Positions 14,116-22,898 of a stretch of 29,054 nucleotides of DNA are shown piece after piece (the first letter of the stretch is position 1; the number at the start of each line of letters is the position of its first letter). Below the pieces are notes generated by a model. That model was not told the origin of the DNA and did no database searches. It worked only from the letters and a program-made list of their open reading frames with translations. The stretch covers positions 1 through 29,054 of the forward strand of contig DASTKT010000208.1 in the NCBI GenBank assembly GCA_035715725.1, written 5' to 3'. Made by a program: the position numbers and the translations under genes. The stretch is from JADGGV01 sp035715725 (GTDB lineage Bacteria; Gemmatimonadota; Gemmatimonadetes; Longimicrobiales; RSA9).

Positions 14116-15429
14116 TCAGACGCCGGCGCGGGCGGCCAGCTCGAGGAGCCTGGCCCGCGTCTCCGCGTACCCGGTGTGGTCGTCCGGGCGCTGGCGCAGG
14201 AAGCCGTTCAGCTCCTCCCGCAGCCGCACCGCCGCGTCGACGAGACGGTCGCCGCCGGCCTGGTAGGCGCCGACCGCGATCAGGTCCTCCTTGTCGCGGT
14301 ATGCGGCCAGCAGCCGCTGGCACGCCTCGGCCGCCGCGCGCTGCTCGGCGTCGATGATGTGGTCCCGCACGCGACTCTTGCTCTCGAGCACCTCGATCGC
14401 GGGGAAGTGGCCGGACGTCGCCTGGCGGCGGCTCAGCACGATGTGGCCGTCGAGGATGCCGCGGGCGGCGTCGGCCACCGGCTCGTTGAAGTCGTCGCCG
14501 TCGACCAGGACCGTGTAGACGCCGCTGATCCCGCCGCGCGCGCCGTTGCCGGCGCGCTCCAGCAGGCGGGGCAAGGAGGCGAAGACGGACGGCGGGTAGC
14601 CCTTCGTCGTCGGCGGCTCGCCGACCGCGAGCCCGATCTCGCGCCACGCCATGGCCACGCGCGTGACCGAGTCGAGCATGAGCAGCACGTGCTTGCCCTG
14701 GTCGCGGAAGTGCTCCGCGATGGCGGTGGCGACGAGCGCGCCGCGGGCGCGCACCAGCGCCGCCTCGTCCCCCGTGGCGACGACGACGACCGAGCGCGCG
14801 AGCCCCTCCGGTCCCAGCGAGTTCTCCAGGAACTCGCGCACCTCGCGGCCCCGCTCGCCCAGCAGCGCGATGACGTTCACGTCGGCCGATGCGTAGCGCG
14901 CGATCATCCCGAGCAGCGTGCTCTTGCCGACGCCGCTGCCGGCGAAGATGCCGACGCGCTGGCCGCGGCCGAGCGTCAGCAGCCCGTCGAGCGCGCGGAC
15001 GCCGGTGACGAGCGGCGAGCCGATCATCTCGCGCTCGAGCGGGCTGGGCGGGCCGGCGGCGAGCGGAACGCGCTGCGTCGGCCCGATCGGGCCCCGCCCG
15101 TCGATCGGCTGGCCGAGGCCGTTCAGGATCCGGCCGAGCAGGCCGGGGCCGACATCCACGCCGAACTGGCGGCGGAGCGGCTCGATCGGGCACCCCGGCT
15201 GGATCGCGCCCAGGTCGCCGAGCGGCATCAGCAGCAGGCCCCGCTCGTGGAAGCCGACTACCTCCGCCAGCAGCGTCTGGCCGGCGCCGCCCACCTTGAT
15301 GCTGCACAGGTCGCCGAGCGCGGCCTCCAGCCCCACCGCCTCCACGACCAGGCCGACCACGCGGGTCACCCGGCCGTATGCCGCGAAGCGCGGCACGCCG
15401 CCCACCCGCTGCAACAATGCGTCAACCAT
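14116..15429 (-). CDS. fliI: FliI, flagellum-specific export ATPase
   Basis: A 437-residue F1-beta-like ATPase with Walker A AGSGVGKST at 163-171, Walker B LLMLD at 249-253 and the conserved GERGREVREF at 191-200. The N-terminal beta barrel covers about residues 1-90 and the C-terminal helical domain starts near 355. FliI hydrolyses ATP to promote substrate delivery to the export gate, held by FliH. The ATG at 15429 gives MVDALLQRVG and overlaps the fliH stop by 8 nt. Further upstream in-frame sequence has no family resemblance. Confidence 0.96.
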   Translation of the reverse strand: MVDALLQRVGGVPRFAAYGRVTRVVGLVVEAVGLEAALGDLCSIKVGGAGQTLLAEVVGFHERGLLLMPLGDLGAIQPGCPIEPLRRQFGVDVGPGLLGRILNGLGQPIDGRGPIGPTQRVPLAAGPPSPLEREMIGSPLVTGVRALDGLLTLGRGQRVGIFAGSGVGKSTLLGMIARYASADVNVIALLGERGREVREFLENSLGPEGLARSVVVVATGDEAALVRARGALVATAIAEHFRDQGKHVLLMLDSVTRVAMAWREIGLAVGEPPTTKGYPPSVFASLPRLLERAGNGARGGISGVYTVLVDGDDFNEPVADAARGILDGHIVLSRRQATSGHFPAIEVLESKSRVRDHIIDAEQRAAAEACQRLLAAYRDKEDLIAVGAYQAGGDRLVDAAVRLREELNGFLRQRPDDHTGYAETRARLLELAARAGV

Positions 15430-16078
15430 TGGCGAGCGTCCGGTACAGGCGCTCGAGCGCCAGGTCCAGGCGGCCGTCCAGGATGCGCTCCCGCCCCTCG
15501 ACCACGACGCCGCCACGCCCCAGCTCGGGATCCGGCACCCAGGTCAGCTCCCGCCCCGGCGCGATCGGCGGCGCCTCCGCCGCCGACAGCGCGGACAGCG
15601 TCGAGAGGTCGTGCGGGTTGATCCGCACGCGCAGCGCCTGGTCCAGCGGGAACTCGGCGACGGCGCGACGGACGAGCTCCATCACGACCTGCCCGTCCAT
15701 GCGCACCTCGCGGCCGACGACCTGGTTCGCGACCGCGACGGCCAGTGCGCACAGGTTGTCGTGGAACGCGCTCTCGCGCTGCGCCTCCGCCGCGCGCAGC
15801 GCCGCCACGGCCTGCTGCAGCGCGCGCAGCGCGGCGCCGAGCTTCTCGGCATCCTGGCGGCGCGCCGCCTCGACACCCGCCTCGTAGCCCCGCGCGAACG
15901 CCGACTCCAGCTCCTCCTCGCGCTGCAACGCCTCCAGCGCGGCCAGGTCGTCGGGCGAGGCGTCGGGCAGGGCGGCCTCGATGGCCGCCGGCTCGCCGAG
16001 CGCCAGCGGCGCCCACGGCACCGGGTCCGGCAGCACGCGCGGCGGCGTGGCGAAGACCGCGGGGTCAGATGAGAACAT
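15422..16078 (-). CDS. fliH: FliH, regulator of the export ATPase
   Basis: A 218-residue acidic, largely helical protein. The middle (about 45-110) has the Glu/Ala/Arg-rich stalk with AFARGYEAGVEAARRQDAEK, which includes the G-x-x-x-G-type pattern typical of FliH stalks. The C-terminal part (LALAVAVANQVVGREVRMDG equivalent, then VRINPHDL and GGVVVEGRERILDGRLDLAL) is the V-ATPase subunit E-like domain that binds FliI. Start ATG 16078 overlaps the end of fliG by 14 nt. Confidence 0.9.
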   Translation of the reverse strand: MFSSDPAVFATPPRVLPDPVPWAPLALGEPAAIEAALPDASPDDLAALEALQREEELESAFARGYEAGVEAARRQDAEKLGAALRALQQAVAALRAAEAQRESAFHDNLCALAVAVANQVVGREVRMDGQVVMELVRRAVAEFPLDQALRVRINPHDLSTLSALSAAEAPPIAPGRELTWVPDPELGRGGVVVEGRERILDGRLDLALERLYRTLANG

Positions 16079-17099
16079 CGTCGCCTCCCGAGGAGATCGT
16101 GATGTCCCCGGACTCCTCCAGCGCCCGGACCAGCTTGACGACGCCCGCCTGCGCGGCGTCCACGTCGCGCACCTTCACCGGCCCCAGGAACTCCATCTCC
16201 TCCTGGAGCGCGCCCAGCGCGCGCTGCGACATGGAGGCGAAGATCTTCTGCTTCAGCTCGTCGCTGGCCGCCTTCAACGCCACCGCGAGCTGCTTCATGT
16301 CGACGTCGCGCATGACGCGCTGCAGCGAGCGCTCGTCCAGGCGGACCATGTCCTCGAAGACGAACATTAGGTTCTTGATCTGCTCGCACAGCTCGGCGTC
16401 CTGCTGCGCGACGGCGTCCATCAGCTCCTTCTCGAGGCTCGTCCCGACGTGGTTCAGCACCGCCGCGACCGCCGCCGGCCCGCCCGACTCCGCCAGGTCC
16501 TGCGAGACGGAGAGCCCCGCGTCGCTGCCGAAGGAGCGCTCGACGATCTGCAGCACCTCCGGCAGCACCTTCTCCATCTTCGCCATGCGGTAGAGCACCT
16601 CGCTGCCGAGCGCGGCGGGAAGCTCCAGCATCATCGACGCGGTGCGCTGCGGGTCGAGGTGCGCGCAGATCAGCGCGATCGTCTGCGGATGCTCGTTGCG
16701 CAGCAGCGTGGCCACCTGCTGCGGGTCCGCCTGCTTCAGCTTCGTGAAGCCGACGGCCTCCCGGAGCTGCGCCTCGATGCGCTTGAAGATGACCGCCGCC
16801 TTCTGCGCGCCGACGGCCTGCTCCAGGATCTCCTTGGCCTTGTTCACGCCGCCGGATGCCAGCGTCAGCGCCGCGGTGCCCGTCTGCTCCCACTCGGCCA
16901 GCACCGCCTCGGCCAGTGGGATCGGGATCTCCTCCAGGCGCGCGATCTCCAGCGAGATCTCCTCCAGCTCCGTCTGCGACAGGCTCGACGTGATGTCCGC
17001 CGCCGCCTCCGGCCCGATCACCGCCAGCAGGATCGCCGCCTTCTGGCGGCCGCTCAGGTCGCCGATCGCGAGCGTGCGCGGATGGTAGCCGGTGGCCAT
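16065..17099 (-). CDS. fliG: FliG, rotor/switch protein
   Basis: A 344-residue protein of normal FliG length. FliG_N (SGRQKAAILLAVIGPEAAAD) binds FliF. The middle domain carries the EHPQTIALI motif at 136-144 that contacts FliM. The C-terminal domain holds the charged torque helix (FEDMVRLDERSLQRVMRDVD) that faces the stator. The ATG at 17099 is one nucleotide after the fliF stop and the end overlaps fliH. Confidence 0.96.
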   Translation of the reverse strand: MATGYHPRTLAIGDLSGRQKAAILLAVIGPEAAADITSSLSQTELEEISLEIARLEEIPIPLAEAVLAEWEQTGTAALTLASGGVNKAKEILEQAVGAQKAAVIFKRIEAQLREAVGFTKLKQADPQQVATLLRNEHPQTIALICAHLDPQRTASMMLELPAALGSEVLYRMAKMEKVLPEVLQIVERSFGSDAGLSVSQDLAESGGPAAVAAVLNHVGTSLEKELMDAVAQQDAELCEQIKNLMFVFEDMVRLDERSLQRVMRDVDMKQLAVALKAASDELKQKIFASMSQRALGALQEEMEFLGPVKVRDVDAAQAGVVKLVRALEESGDITISSGGDDVLI

Positions 17100-17100
17100 G

Positions 17101-18573
17101 TCAGTCCTTCATCCAGGCCCGGATGACCCGGGCGGCCATGTCCGGCTGCTCCGCCGCGAACGCGATTTGGCGACGCGTCGGCGCCGCCAGCGCGGGGACG
17201 ACCCGCTCCGGCTCGAGCGCCGCGGCCGCGCCGCCCGCGCCCAGCTCCGCCGCCGCCCCGGCGACCGGCGCCGCGACCTGCACCGGCCGCAGCGAGCCCA
17301 GCGCCCTCCACGCGATGACGAACGCCAGCAGGATCCCCAGCGCCATGAGCGCCGGACGCTGGAAGTCCTTCGTGCGGGTCAGCAGGTCCGGCTTCTCCGC
17401 CGCGGCGGGTGCCTCCGCCGGCGCCGCGGTGAACGGGATCGAGACGACCGAGATCGCATCGCCCCGCGTCGTGTCGATGCCGACCGCGTTGCGCACCAGC
17501 GCGTCCACCCGGGACAGCTCGTCCGCCGTCCGGGGCTGGGAGGCGCCGCCCTTCTTCGCCGCCGGCTTGTCGTTCAGCAGCACGGCCACCGTCAGGCGCT
17601 TGATGCTGCCGACGCCGCCGGACGTCGTCTCGGTCTTGCGCGTGACGTCGTACGTGGCGCTCGTCGCGGTGGAGGCGGCGCCGGGCGTGTTCGGGCCGGG
17701 CGTGATCTCCGTCTTCTCCTCCCGCGTCGCCACCTGCGCGTCCGGGTCCACGCTCTGGATCGTGCTCTCGACCCGGTCGAAGTTGAGCGCCGCGGCGACG
17801 CGCACGCGCACGTTCCCGGCGCCCACGACCTGCCCGACCAGCTCTTCCGTCTTCTGCTCCAGGTAGCTCTCGACCTCGCGCCGCAGCGCGAGCTGCCGCT
17901 TCGTCAGCCCCTCGCTGCTCCCCGGCTGGCCGCCCGAGAGGAGGTGGCCCGCGTCGTCGAGCACGGCCACGTTGTCGGACTCCAGCCCGTCCACGCTGCT
18001 CGCCACGAGCGACGCGATCCCCTCCACGACGTCCGCCTCCGGCCGCGCGCCGCCCCGCGTCCGCACCACCACCGAGGCCTGCTCCGGCCGGCGCTCGTCG
18101 CGGAACGGCGTCGCCTCCTGCAGCGCCAGGTGCACCTGCGCGCCCTGGATCCCGCGCATCTGCGAGATCGTGCGCTCCAGCTCACCCTCCAGCGCGCGGC
18201 GGTAGTTCACCCGCTGCGTGAAGTCCGTCATCCCCCACGACGGCTGGTCGAACAGCTCGAAGCCCGGCCGCCCCTTCGACGGGTAGCCGTCCTTCGCCAG
18301 CAGCACGCGCGCCTTCGCCAGCTCGGAATCGTGCACCTGGATCTCCGAGCCGCCCTTGTCCAGCCGGTACGCGATCCCCGCATCGTCCAGCTTCGGCGTC
18401 ACCTCCGCCACGCGCTCCAGCGCCATCCCCGGGAAGAGCGGCACCCACGCCGGCGCCGACGCCCACCTCGCGAAGCCGAGCACCGCCAGGATGGCGGCCG
18501 CTCCGACCACGAGGACGAGCATGCGACGCTCGCCTCCGACCCGCTCCACCACGGCCCGCAGCGTCTCCGGCAT
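17101..18573 (-). CDS. fliF: FliF, MS-ring protein
   Basis: A 490-residue protein with membrane helices at about 18-36 and 417-437 flanking the periplasmic ring-building motifs: VPLFPGMALERVAEVTPKLD (YscJ/FliF domain), LAKDGYPSKGRPGFELFDQP, then RALEGELERTISQM and IQGAQVHLALQE. The cytoplasmic tail (LAAPTRRQIAFAAEQPDMAA) is the FliG-binding region. FliF forms the MS ring, the base on which rod, C-ring and exporter assemble. It is somewhat shorter than many FliF proteins (520-570). The ATG at 18573 lies 12 nt after fliE. Confidence 0.95.
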   Translation of the reverse strand: MPETLRAVVERVGGERRMLVLVVGAAAILAVLGFARWASAPAWVPLFPGMALERVAEVTPKLDDAGIAYRLDKGGSEIQVHDSELAKARVLLAKDGYPSKGRPGFELFDQPSWGMTDFTQRVNYRRALEGELERTISQMRGIQGAQVHLALQEATPFRDERRPEQASVVVRTRGGARPEADVVEGIASLVASSVDGLESDNVAVLDDAGHLLSGGQPGSSEGLTKRQLALRREVESYLEQKTEELVGQVVGAGNVRVRVAAALNFDRVESTIQSVDPDAQVATREEKTEITPGPNTPGAASTATSATYDVTRKTETTSGGVGSIKRLTVAVLLNDKPAAKKGGASQPRTADELSRVDALVRNAVGIDTTRGDAISVVSIPFTAAPAEAPAAAEKPDLLTRTKDFQRPALMALGILLAFVIAWRALGSLRPVQVAAPVAGAAAELGAGGAAAALEPERVVPALAAPTRRQIAFAAEQPDMAARVIRAWMKD

Positions 18574-18585
18574 CGTCGCCTGTCG

Positions 18586-18894
18586 CTAGCTCTGCATGTT
18601 GATCACCGCGCGGTACGCGTCGGTGAGCTTGTTGCGGATCTCGATGAGCGCGTCCAGCGCGATTCCCGCCTCCTCCGTGGCCGCCATCACCTGGTGCAGC
18701 TCCACCGGCTCGCCGCGCAGGAACGCCGCGATACTGTCCCGCGCCTGGTCCTGCAGCCCCGAAACCTCGCCCAACGCCTGCTTCAGCGTGTCGGCGAACG
18801 AGGTGCCCCCGCTCGGCCCGATCGCCAGCGGGCGCAGCCCCGTGTCCCCGCCGATCGGCAGCCGCGCGCCGATCCCGCTCAATGGCGTCGCCAT
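18586..18894 (-). CDS. fliE: FliE, MS ring-rod junction protein
   Basis: A 102-residue protein of usual size with the FliE core SFADTLKQALGEVSGLQDQA and the C-terminal helix ALIEIRNKLTDAYRAVINMQ. FliE links the MS ring to the rod and is among the first exported proteins. ATG 18894 is one nucleotide after the stop of the preceding small gene. Confidence 0.94.
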   Translation of the reverse strand: MATPLSGIGARLPIGGDTGLRPLAIGPSGGTSFADTLKQALGEVSGLQDQARDSIAAFLRGEPVELHQVMAATEEAGIALDALIEIRNKLTDAYRAVINMQS

Positions 18895-18895
18895 G

Positions 18896-19234
18896 CTACG
18901 CCGTCACGTCCAGGCGCCCGCCTCGCGGGATCGCCTTCTCGGCCGCCGCCGGCGTCTTCGGCCCGTACGTCAGCGGGCCCGCCGCCTGGAACTTCGCGAA
19001 GAACGCCCGCTCCTCCGTCGTGAGCACGCTCCACAGCTCCGGGTCCGTGCCCGCCGGCGCTTCCACCGGCACCGCGCTCGCCGCGCCCGGCGCCGACCGC
19101 GCGTCCGCCGCCTTCGACGGCGCGGCGTGCGCCGGTCGCGCCGGCACCGGCCGGCGCTCCTCCGCGCCACCCGCACGCGCAGCACCCGCAGGCAGCAGCG
19201 CATTCGTCGTCAAACCGACGTTCTGGATCGACAT
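18896..19234 (-). CDS. Unknown small protein inside the rod operon
   Basis: A 112-residue protein that I do not recognise. Residues about 12-60 are Ala/Pro/Arg-rich and probably disordered. Residues 62-95 are better ordered-looking (DPELWSVLTTEERAFFAKFQ then AAGPLTYGPKTPAAAEKAI). It has no signal peptide or membrane segment. It lies between flgC and fliE, with its stop one nucleotide before the fliE ATG, so it is almost certainly cotranslated with rod genes. A rod-assembly helper or exported protein would fit, but nothing in the sequence proves it. The ATG at 19234 is the only good start. Confidence 0.7.
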   Translation of the reverse strand: MSIQNVGLTTNALLPAGAARAGGAEERRPVPARPAHAAPSKAADARSAPGAASAVPVEAPAGTDPELWSVLTTEERAFFAKFQAAGPLTYGPKTPAAAEKAIPRGGRLDVTA

Positions 19235-19267
19235 ATCCGCTCAGTCCAGGGTTCGTGCGTCGTGTCT

Positions 19268-19334
19268 TACCCGTGCCCTTGCCCGTGCCCGGCTTTTCCG
19301 CAGGGACGGCGGGGTACGAGTAGGGGTACGGGTA
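19268..19334. repeat. Imperfect 22-bp inverted repeat between flgC and the small gene
   Basis: Arms 19268-19289 and 19313-19334 match at 17 of 22 positions around a 23-nt spacer. All five differences are transitions. Each arm is itself made of short repeated units (CCCGTGCC / GGGTACG). It fills most of the 125-bp gap after flgC and may modulate expression between flgBC and the downstream genes. Confidence 0.55.
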
Positions 19335-19359
19335 CGTTTACAGCGTCTTTCCCGGCGCC

Positions 19360-19878
19360 CTAGATCTCGATCGCCTTCCGCAGCATTCCCTTCATCGCCT
19401 GGAACACGCTGGCGTTCGCCTCGTACGCGCGCCGCGCGTCCATCAGGTCCACCAGCTCGTCCGTCACCCGCACGTTCGGGTAGCGCACGTAGCCCGACGC
19501 GTCCGCGTCCGGGTGCCCGGGGTCGTAGACCAGCGGGCCCTCCGTCGCGTCCTGCAGTTGGGCGACGACCTCCACGCCGGCGTCCGCCTCGAGCGCCGGC
19601 GCCGGGAGCTCGCCGGCCGCCACGCCGCCCGGCAGCTCCCCGGCGATCGGCGTCACCGCGACCGGCTCCGTCGGCACCACCGCCGGCGCCAGCTCCACGC
19701 CCTGCCGCGCGTACGGACCGCCCCCCGGCGTCCGCGTCGTCTCCGCGTTCGCGATGTTCCCGGCGATCACATCCATCCGCCGCCGCTGCGCCGACAAGCC
19801 GCTCGCGGCGATCGCCAGCGACCGGAACAGCGGCCGGAACACGCCGCCCTGCCCTCCGCCTATCGGCCCGATCGGCAT
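19360..19878 (-). CDS. flgC: FlgC, proximal rod protein
   Basis: A 172-residue protein with the rod N-terminus LAIAASGLSAQRRRMDVIAG then NIANAETTRTPGGGPYARQG, and the C-terminal VRYPNVRVTDELVDLMDARR then AYEANASVFQAMKGMLRKAI. FlgC forms part of the proximal rod with FlgB and FlgF. It is longer than the usual 130-150 residues because of a middle insert rich in Pro/Gly/Ala/Val (about 65-110). The ATG at 19878 is one nucleotide after the flgB stop. Confidence 0.94.
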   Translation of the reverse strand: MPIGPIGGGQGGVFRPLFRSLAIAASGLSAQRRRMDVIAGNIANAETTRTPGGGPYARQGVELAPAVVPTEPVAVTPIAGELPGGVAAGELPAPALEADAGVEVVAQLQDATEGPLVYDPGHPDADASGYVRYPNVRVTDELVDLMDARRAYEANASVFQAMKGMLRKAIEI

Positions 19879-19879
19879 C

Positions 19880-20173
19880 TCAGCGCTCCCTCACGCTCGC
19901 CCGCACCTGCGCGTAGACCCGCTGCAGCAGCGACGCCGTCGCCTGGTAGCGCAGCTGCTCGTCCGCCAGCGACACCATCTCCGTCTCCAGGTCCACCGGC
20001 TGGCCCGGCCCCGCGGCGCCACCCGGTGCCCCATTCAGCGCCGCGCCGAACGTCCCCGGATCGCTCGCGTTCGCCACCCGGCTCGCGATCGCGCGGGCCC
20101 GGGCGCTGGACGCGTCCAGCCCCTCCTTCAGCATCGAGACGGTCGAAATCCGTCCGATGAGTCCGCTCAGCAT
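19880..20173 (-). CDS. flgB: FlgB, proximal rod protein (short)
   Basis: A 97-residue protein whose place before flgC and pattern identify it: N-terminal helix MLSGLIGRISTVSMLKEGLD followed by RARAIASRVANASDPGTFGA (the NIANA-like turn), and C-terminal ETEMVSLADEQLRYQATASL typical of FlgB. It is shorter than the usual 115-140 residues, with the middle reduced. Start ATG 20173 has GGAGG (20188-20184) about 10 nt upstream. It is the first gene of the flagellar block, about 37 nt downstream of the predicted sigma-54 start site. Confidence 0.88.
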   Translation of the reverse strand: MLSGLIGRISTVSMLKEGLDASSARARAIASRVANASDPGTFGAALNGAPGGAAGPGQPVDLETEMVSLADEQLRYQATASLLQRVYAQVRASVRER

Positions 20174-20220
20174 GGCGTCGTCGCCTCCGCTCGGGGTGCG
20201 TGCGGTTCGGCGCAGCGGGG

Positions 20221-20236
20221 GGCAAGCGGTGTTCCA
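20221..20236 (-). promoter_or_regulatory. Sigma-54 (RpoN) promoter of the flagellar block
   Basis: Minus strand TGGAACACCGCTTGCC fits the consensus TGGCAC-N5-TTGCW: TGG and AC at -24, TTGC at -12, with exact GG-N10-GC spacing. Transcription would begin near 20210, about 37 nt before flgB. The adjacent upstream gene encodes a sigma-54 activator, which supports the call. Confidence 0.72.
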
Positions 20237-20291
20237 GGCGGGCGCGGCGGCGGGTCCCGCCCATTCCGCGAGATGGAGGAGTGGACGCAAC

Positions 20292-20303
20292 ATGTTACAA
20301 CAT
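20292..20303. promoter_or_regulatory. Candidate upstream activator site
   Basis: ATGTTACAACAT is a perfect inverted repeat (ATGTT-AC-AACAT) in an AT-rich island, about 55-80 bp upstream of the sigma-54 promoter. It overlaps a second palindrome AACATGTT. Position and symmetry fit an enhancer for a dimeric Fis-type DNA-binding domain such as that of the neighbouring activator. Confidence 0.45.
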
Positions 20304-20377
20304 CGGATCTTATGACCACACGAACGACAACGGACCGGCTGCGGATGCGAATTCGGCTGCGGAGGCGGGAGGGGCGG

Positions 20378-20413
20378 AAAAAGCGGGCGCCCCGGCAGGA
20401 TCTGCCGGGGCGC
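20378..20413 (-). terminator. Intrinsic terminator of the sigma-54 activator gene, dispersed element copy 2
   Basis: GCGCCCCGGCAG - GAT - CTGCCGGGGCGC (20387-20413) is a perfect 12-bp hairpin 33 bp after the activator stop. On the minus strand it is followed by CCCGCTTTTT, a T run a few bases beyond the stem. The core and flanks match the hairpin at 9195-9221. Confidence 0.7.
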
Positions 20414-20445
20414 TCTCGGAGACAATTGCCGGGGGAGCCGCGCCG

Positions 20446-21879
<1,434 letters not shown>

Positions 21880-21918
21880 GGATCCTGAGAAACGGCGTGC
21901 CGACTATGACGGGTGGGT

Positions 21919-21946
21919 TCAAGTCGTGGGGATAGCCGGACGATAC
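21919..21946 (+). promoter_or_regulatory. Weak sigma-28-like promoter before flgL
   Basis: TCAAGTCG-N12-GACGATAC resembles the flagellar sigma-28 consensus TAAAGTTT-N11-GCCGATAA (5 of 8 and 6 of 8 bases) about 75 bp upstream of the flgL GTG. FlgL is a late gene in most hierarchies. The spacer is one base longer than the enterobacterial consensus, so confidence is low. Confidence 0.28.
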
Positions 21947-22019
21947 TGCGGAAGGTAAACCGCGTTGGCGCGCCAGGCAACAGGACCGGCGCGGCATTCC
22001 CGAAGATCGGCAGGGCTCG

Positions 22020-22898
22020 GTGCGGATCACGAACAGCATCCTACAGCGGGAAGCCCTCTCCTCCATCCAGCGGAACCTCTCGGCCATGAGCGACGCGCAG
22101 CTCCGCGCCGCCTCGGGCCTGCGCGTGCGCACGTCGTCCGATGACCCCGTCGCCGCCGCGGAGATCATGCGCAGCTCGAGCGGGCTGCGCGCGCTCGACC
22201 AGTATCGGCGCAACATCGGCGCGGCGCGCGGCCGCCTCTCCTCCGAGGAAGCGGTCCTCGACCAGCTCGGTGATCTGCTCAGCCGCGCCAGCGAGATCGG
22301 CGTCGCCCAGGCCGGCGACACCTCCACCGCCATGAGCCGCAACGTCGCGCTGGGTGAAGTCAACCAGCTCATCGAGCAGGCGGTCCAGCTCGGCAACACG
22401 CAGATCGACGGCGCCTACCTCTTCGGCGGCGCGCTCGCCGACCAGGCACCGGTCGATGCCAACGGCCTCGTCGCCGGCTGGCAGGCCGCCGTGCCGACGA
22501 AGGTCGAGATCGCCTCCGGCCGCGCGATCGGCGTCACCCACGACGGCCAGGAAGTCTTCGGCGACACCCAGCTCCTCCAGTCGCTGAAGGCGCTCGCCAC
22601 CGGCCTCCAGAATAACGACGGCGCCGCGATCCGGGACTCGCTCGCCGGCCTCTCCACCAGCTTCGACAAGCTGCAGGACCTGCTGGGCGAGGTCGGCGCG
22701 CGCACGAACCAGCTCGACATCGCCGGCTCGAACATCGACGCCCTCGAGGTCGGCTTCAAGAGCACGAAGTCCGACCTCGGCGAGATCGACCTCGAGGAGG
22801 CGATGACCACGCTCGTCAGCCGCCAGACCGCCTACCAGGCCGCCCTCGTGGCGACCTCCCGCATCATGTCCACTACGCTTTCGGATTACCTGCGATGA
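22020..22898 (+). CDS. flgL: FlgL, hook-filament junction protein
   Basis: A 292-residue flagellin-like protein with N-terminal MRITNSILQREALSSIQRNL and the D0/D1 helices (LSAMSDAQLRAASGLRVRTS, SDDPVAAAEIM), middle NTQIDGAYLFGGALADQAP, and a C-terminal helix (IDLEEAMTTLVSRQTAYQAA, ending TLSDYLR). FlgL joins FlgK on the hook to the flagellin filament. The GTG start at 22020 gives the family N-terminus directly. flgK, its usual upstream partner, is not present. The gene before it is the divergent sigma-54 activator. Its stop overlaps the fliW ATG. Confidence 0.94.
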   Translation: MRITNSILQREALSSIQRNLSAMSDAQLRAASGLRVRTSSDDPVAAAEIMRSSSGLRALDQYRRNIGAARGRLSSEEAVLDQLGDLLSRASEIGVAQAGDTSTAMSRNVALGEVNQLIEQAVQLGNTQIDGAYLFGGALADQAPVDANGLVAGWQAAVPTKVEIASGRAIGVTHDGQEVFGDTQLLQSLKALATGLQNNDGAAIRDSLAGLSTSFDKLQDLLGEVGARTNQLDIAGSNIDALEVGFKSTKSDLGEIDLEEAMTTLVSRQTAYQAALVATSRIMSTTLSDYLR

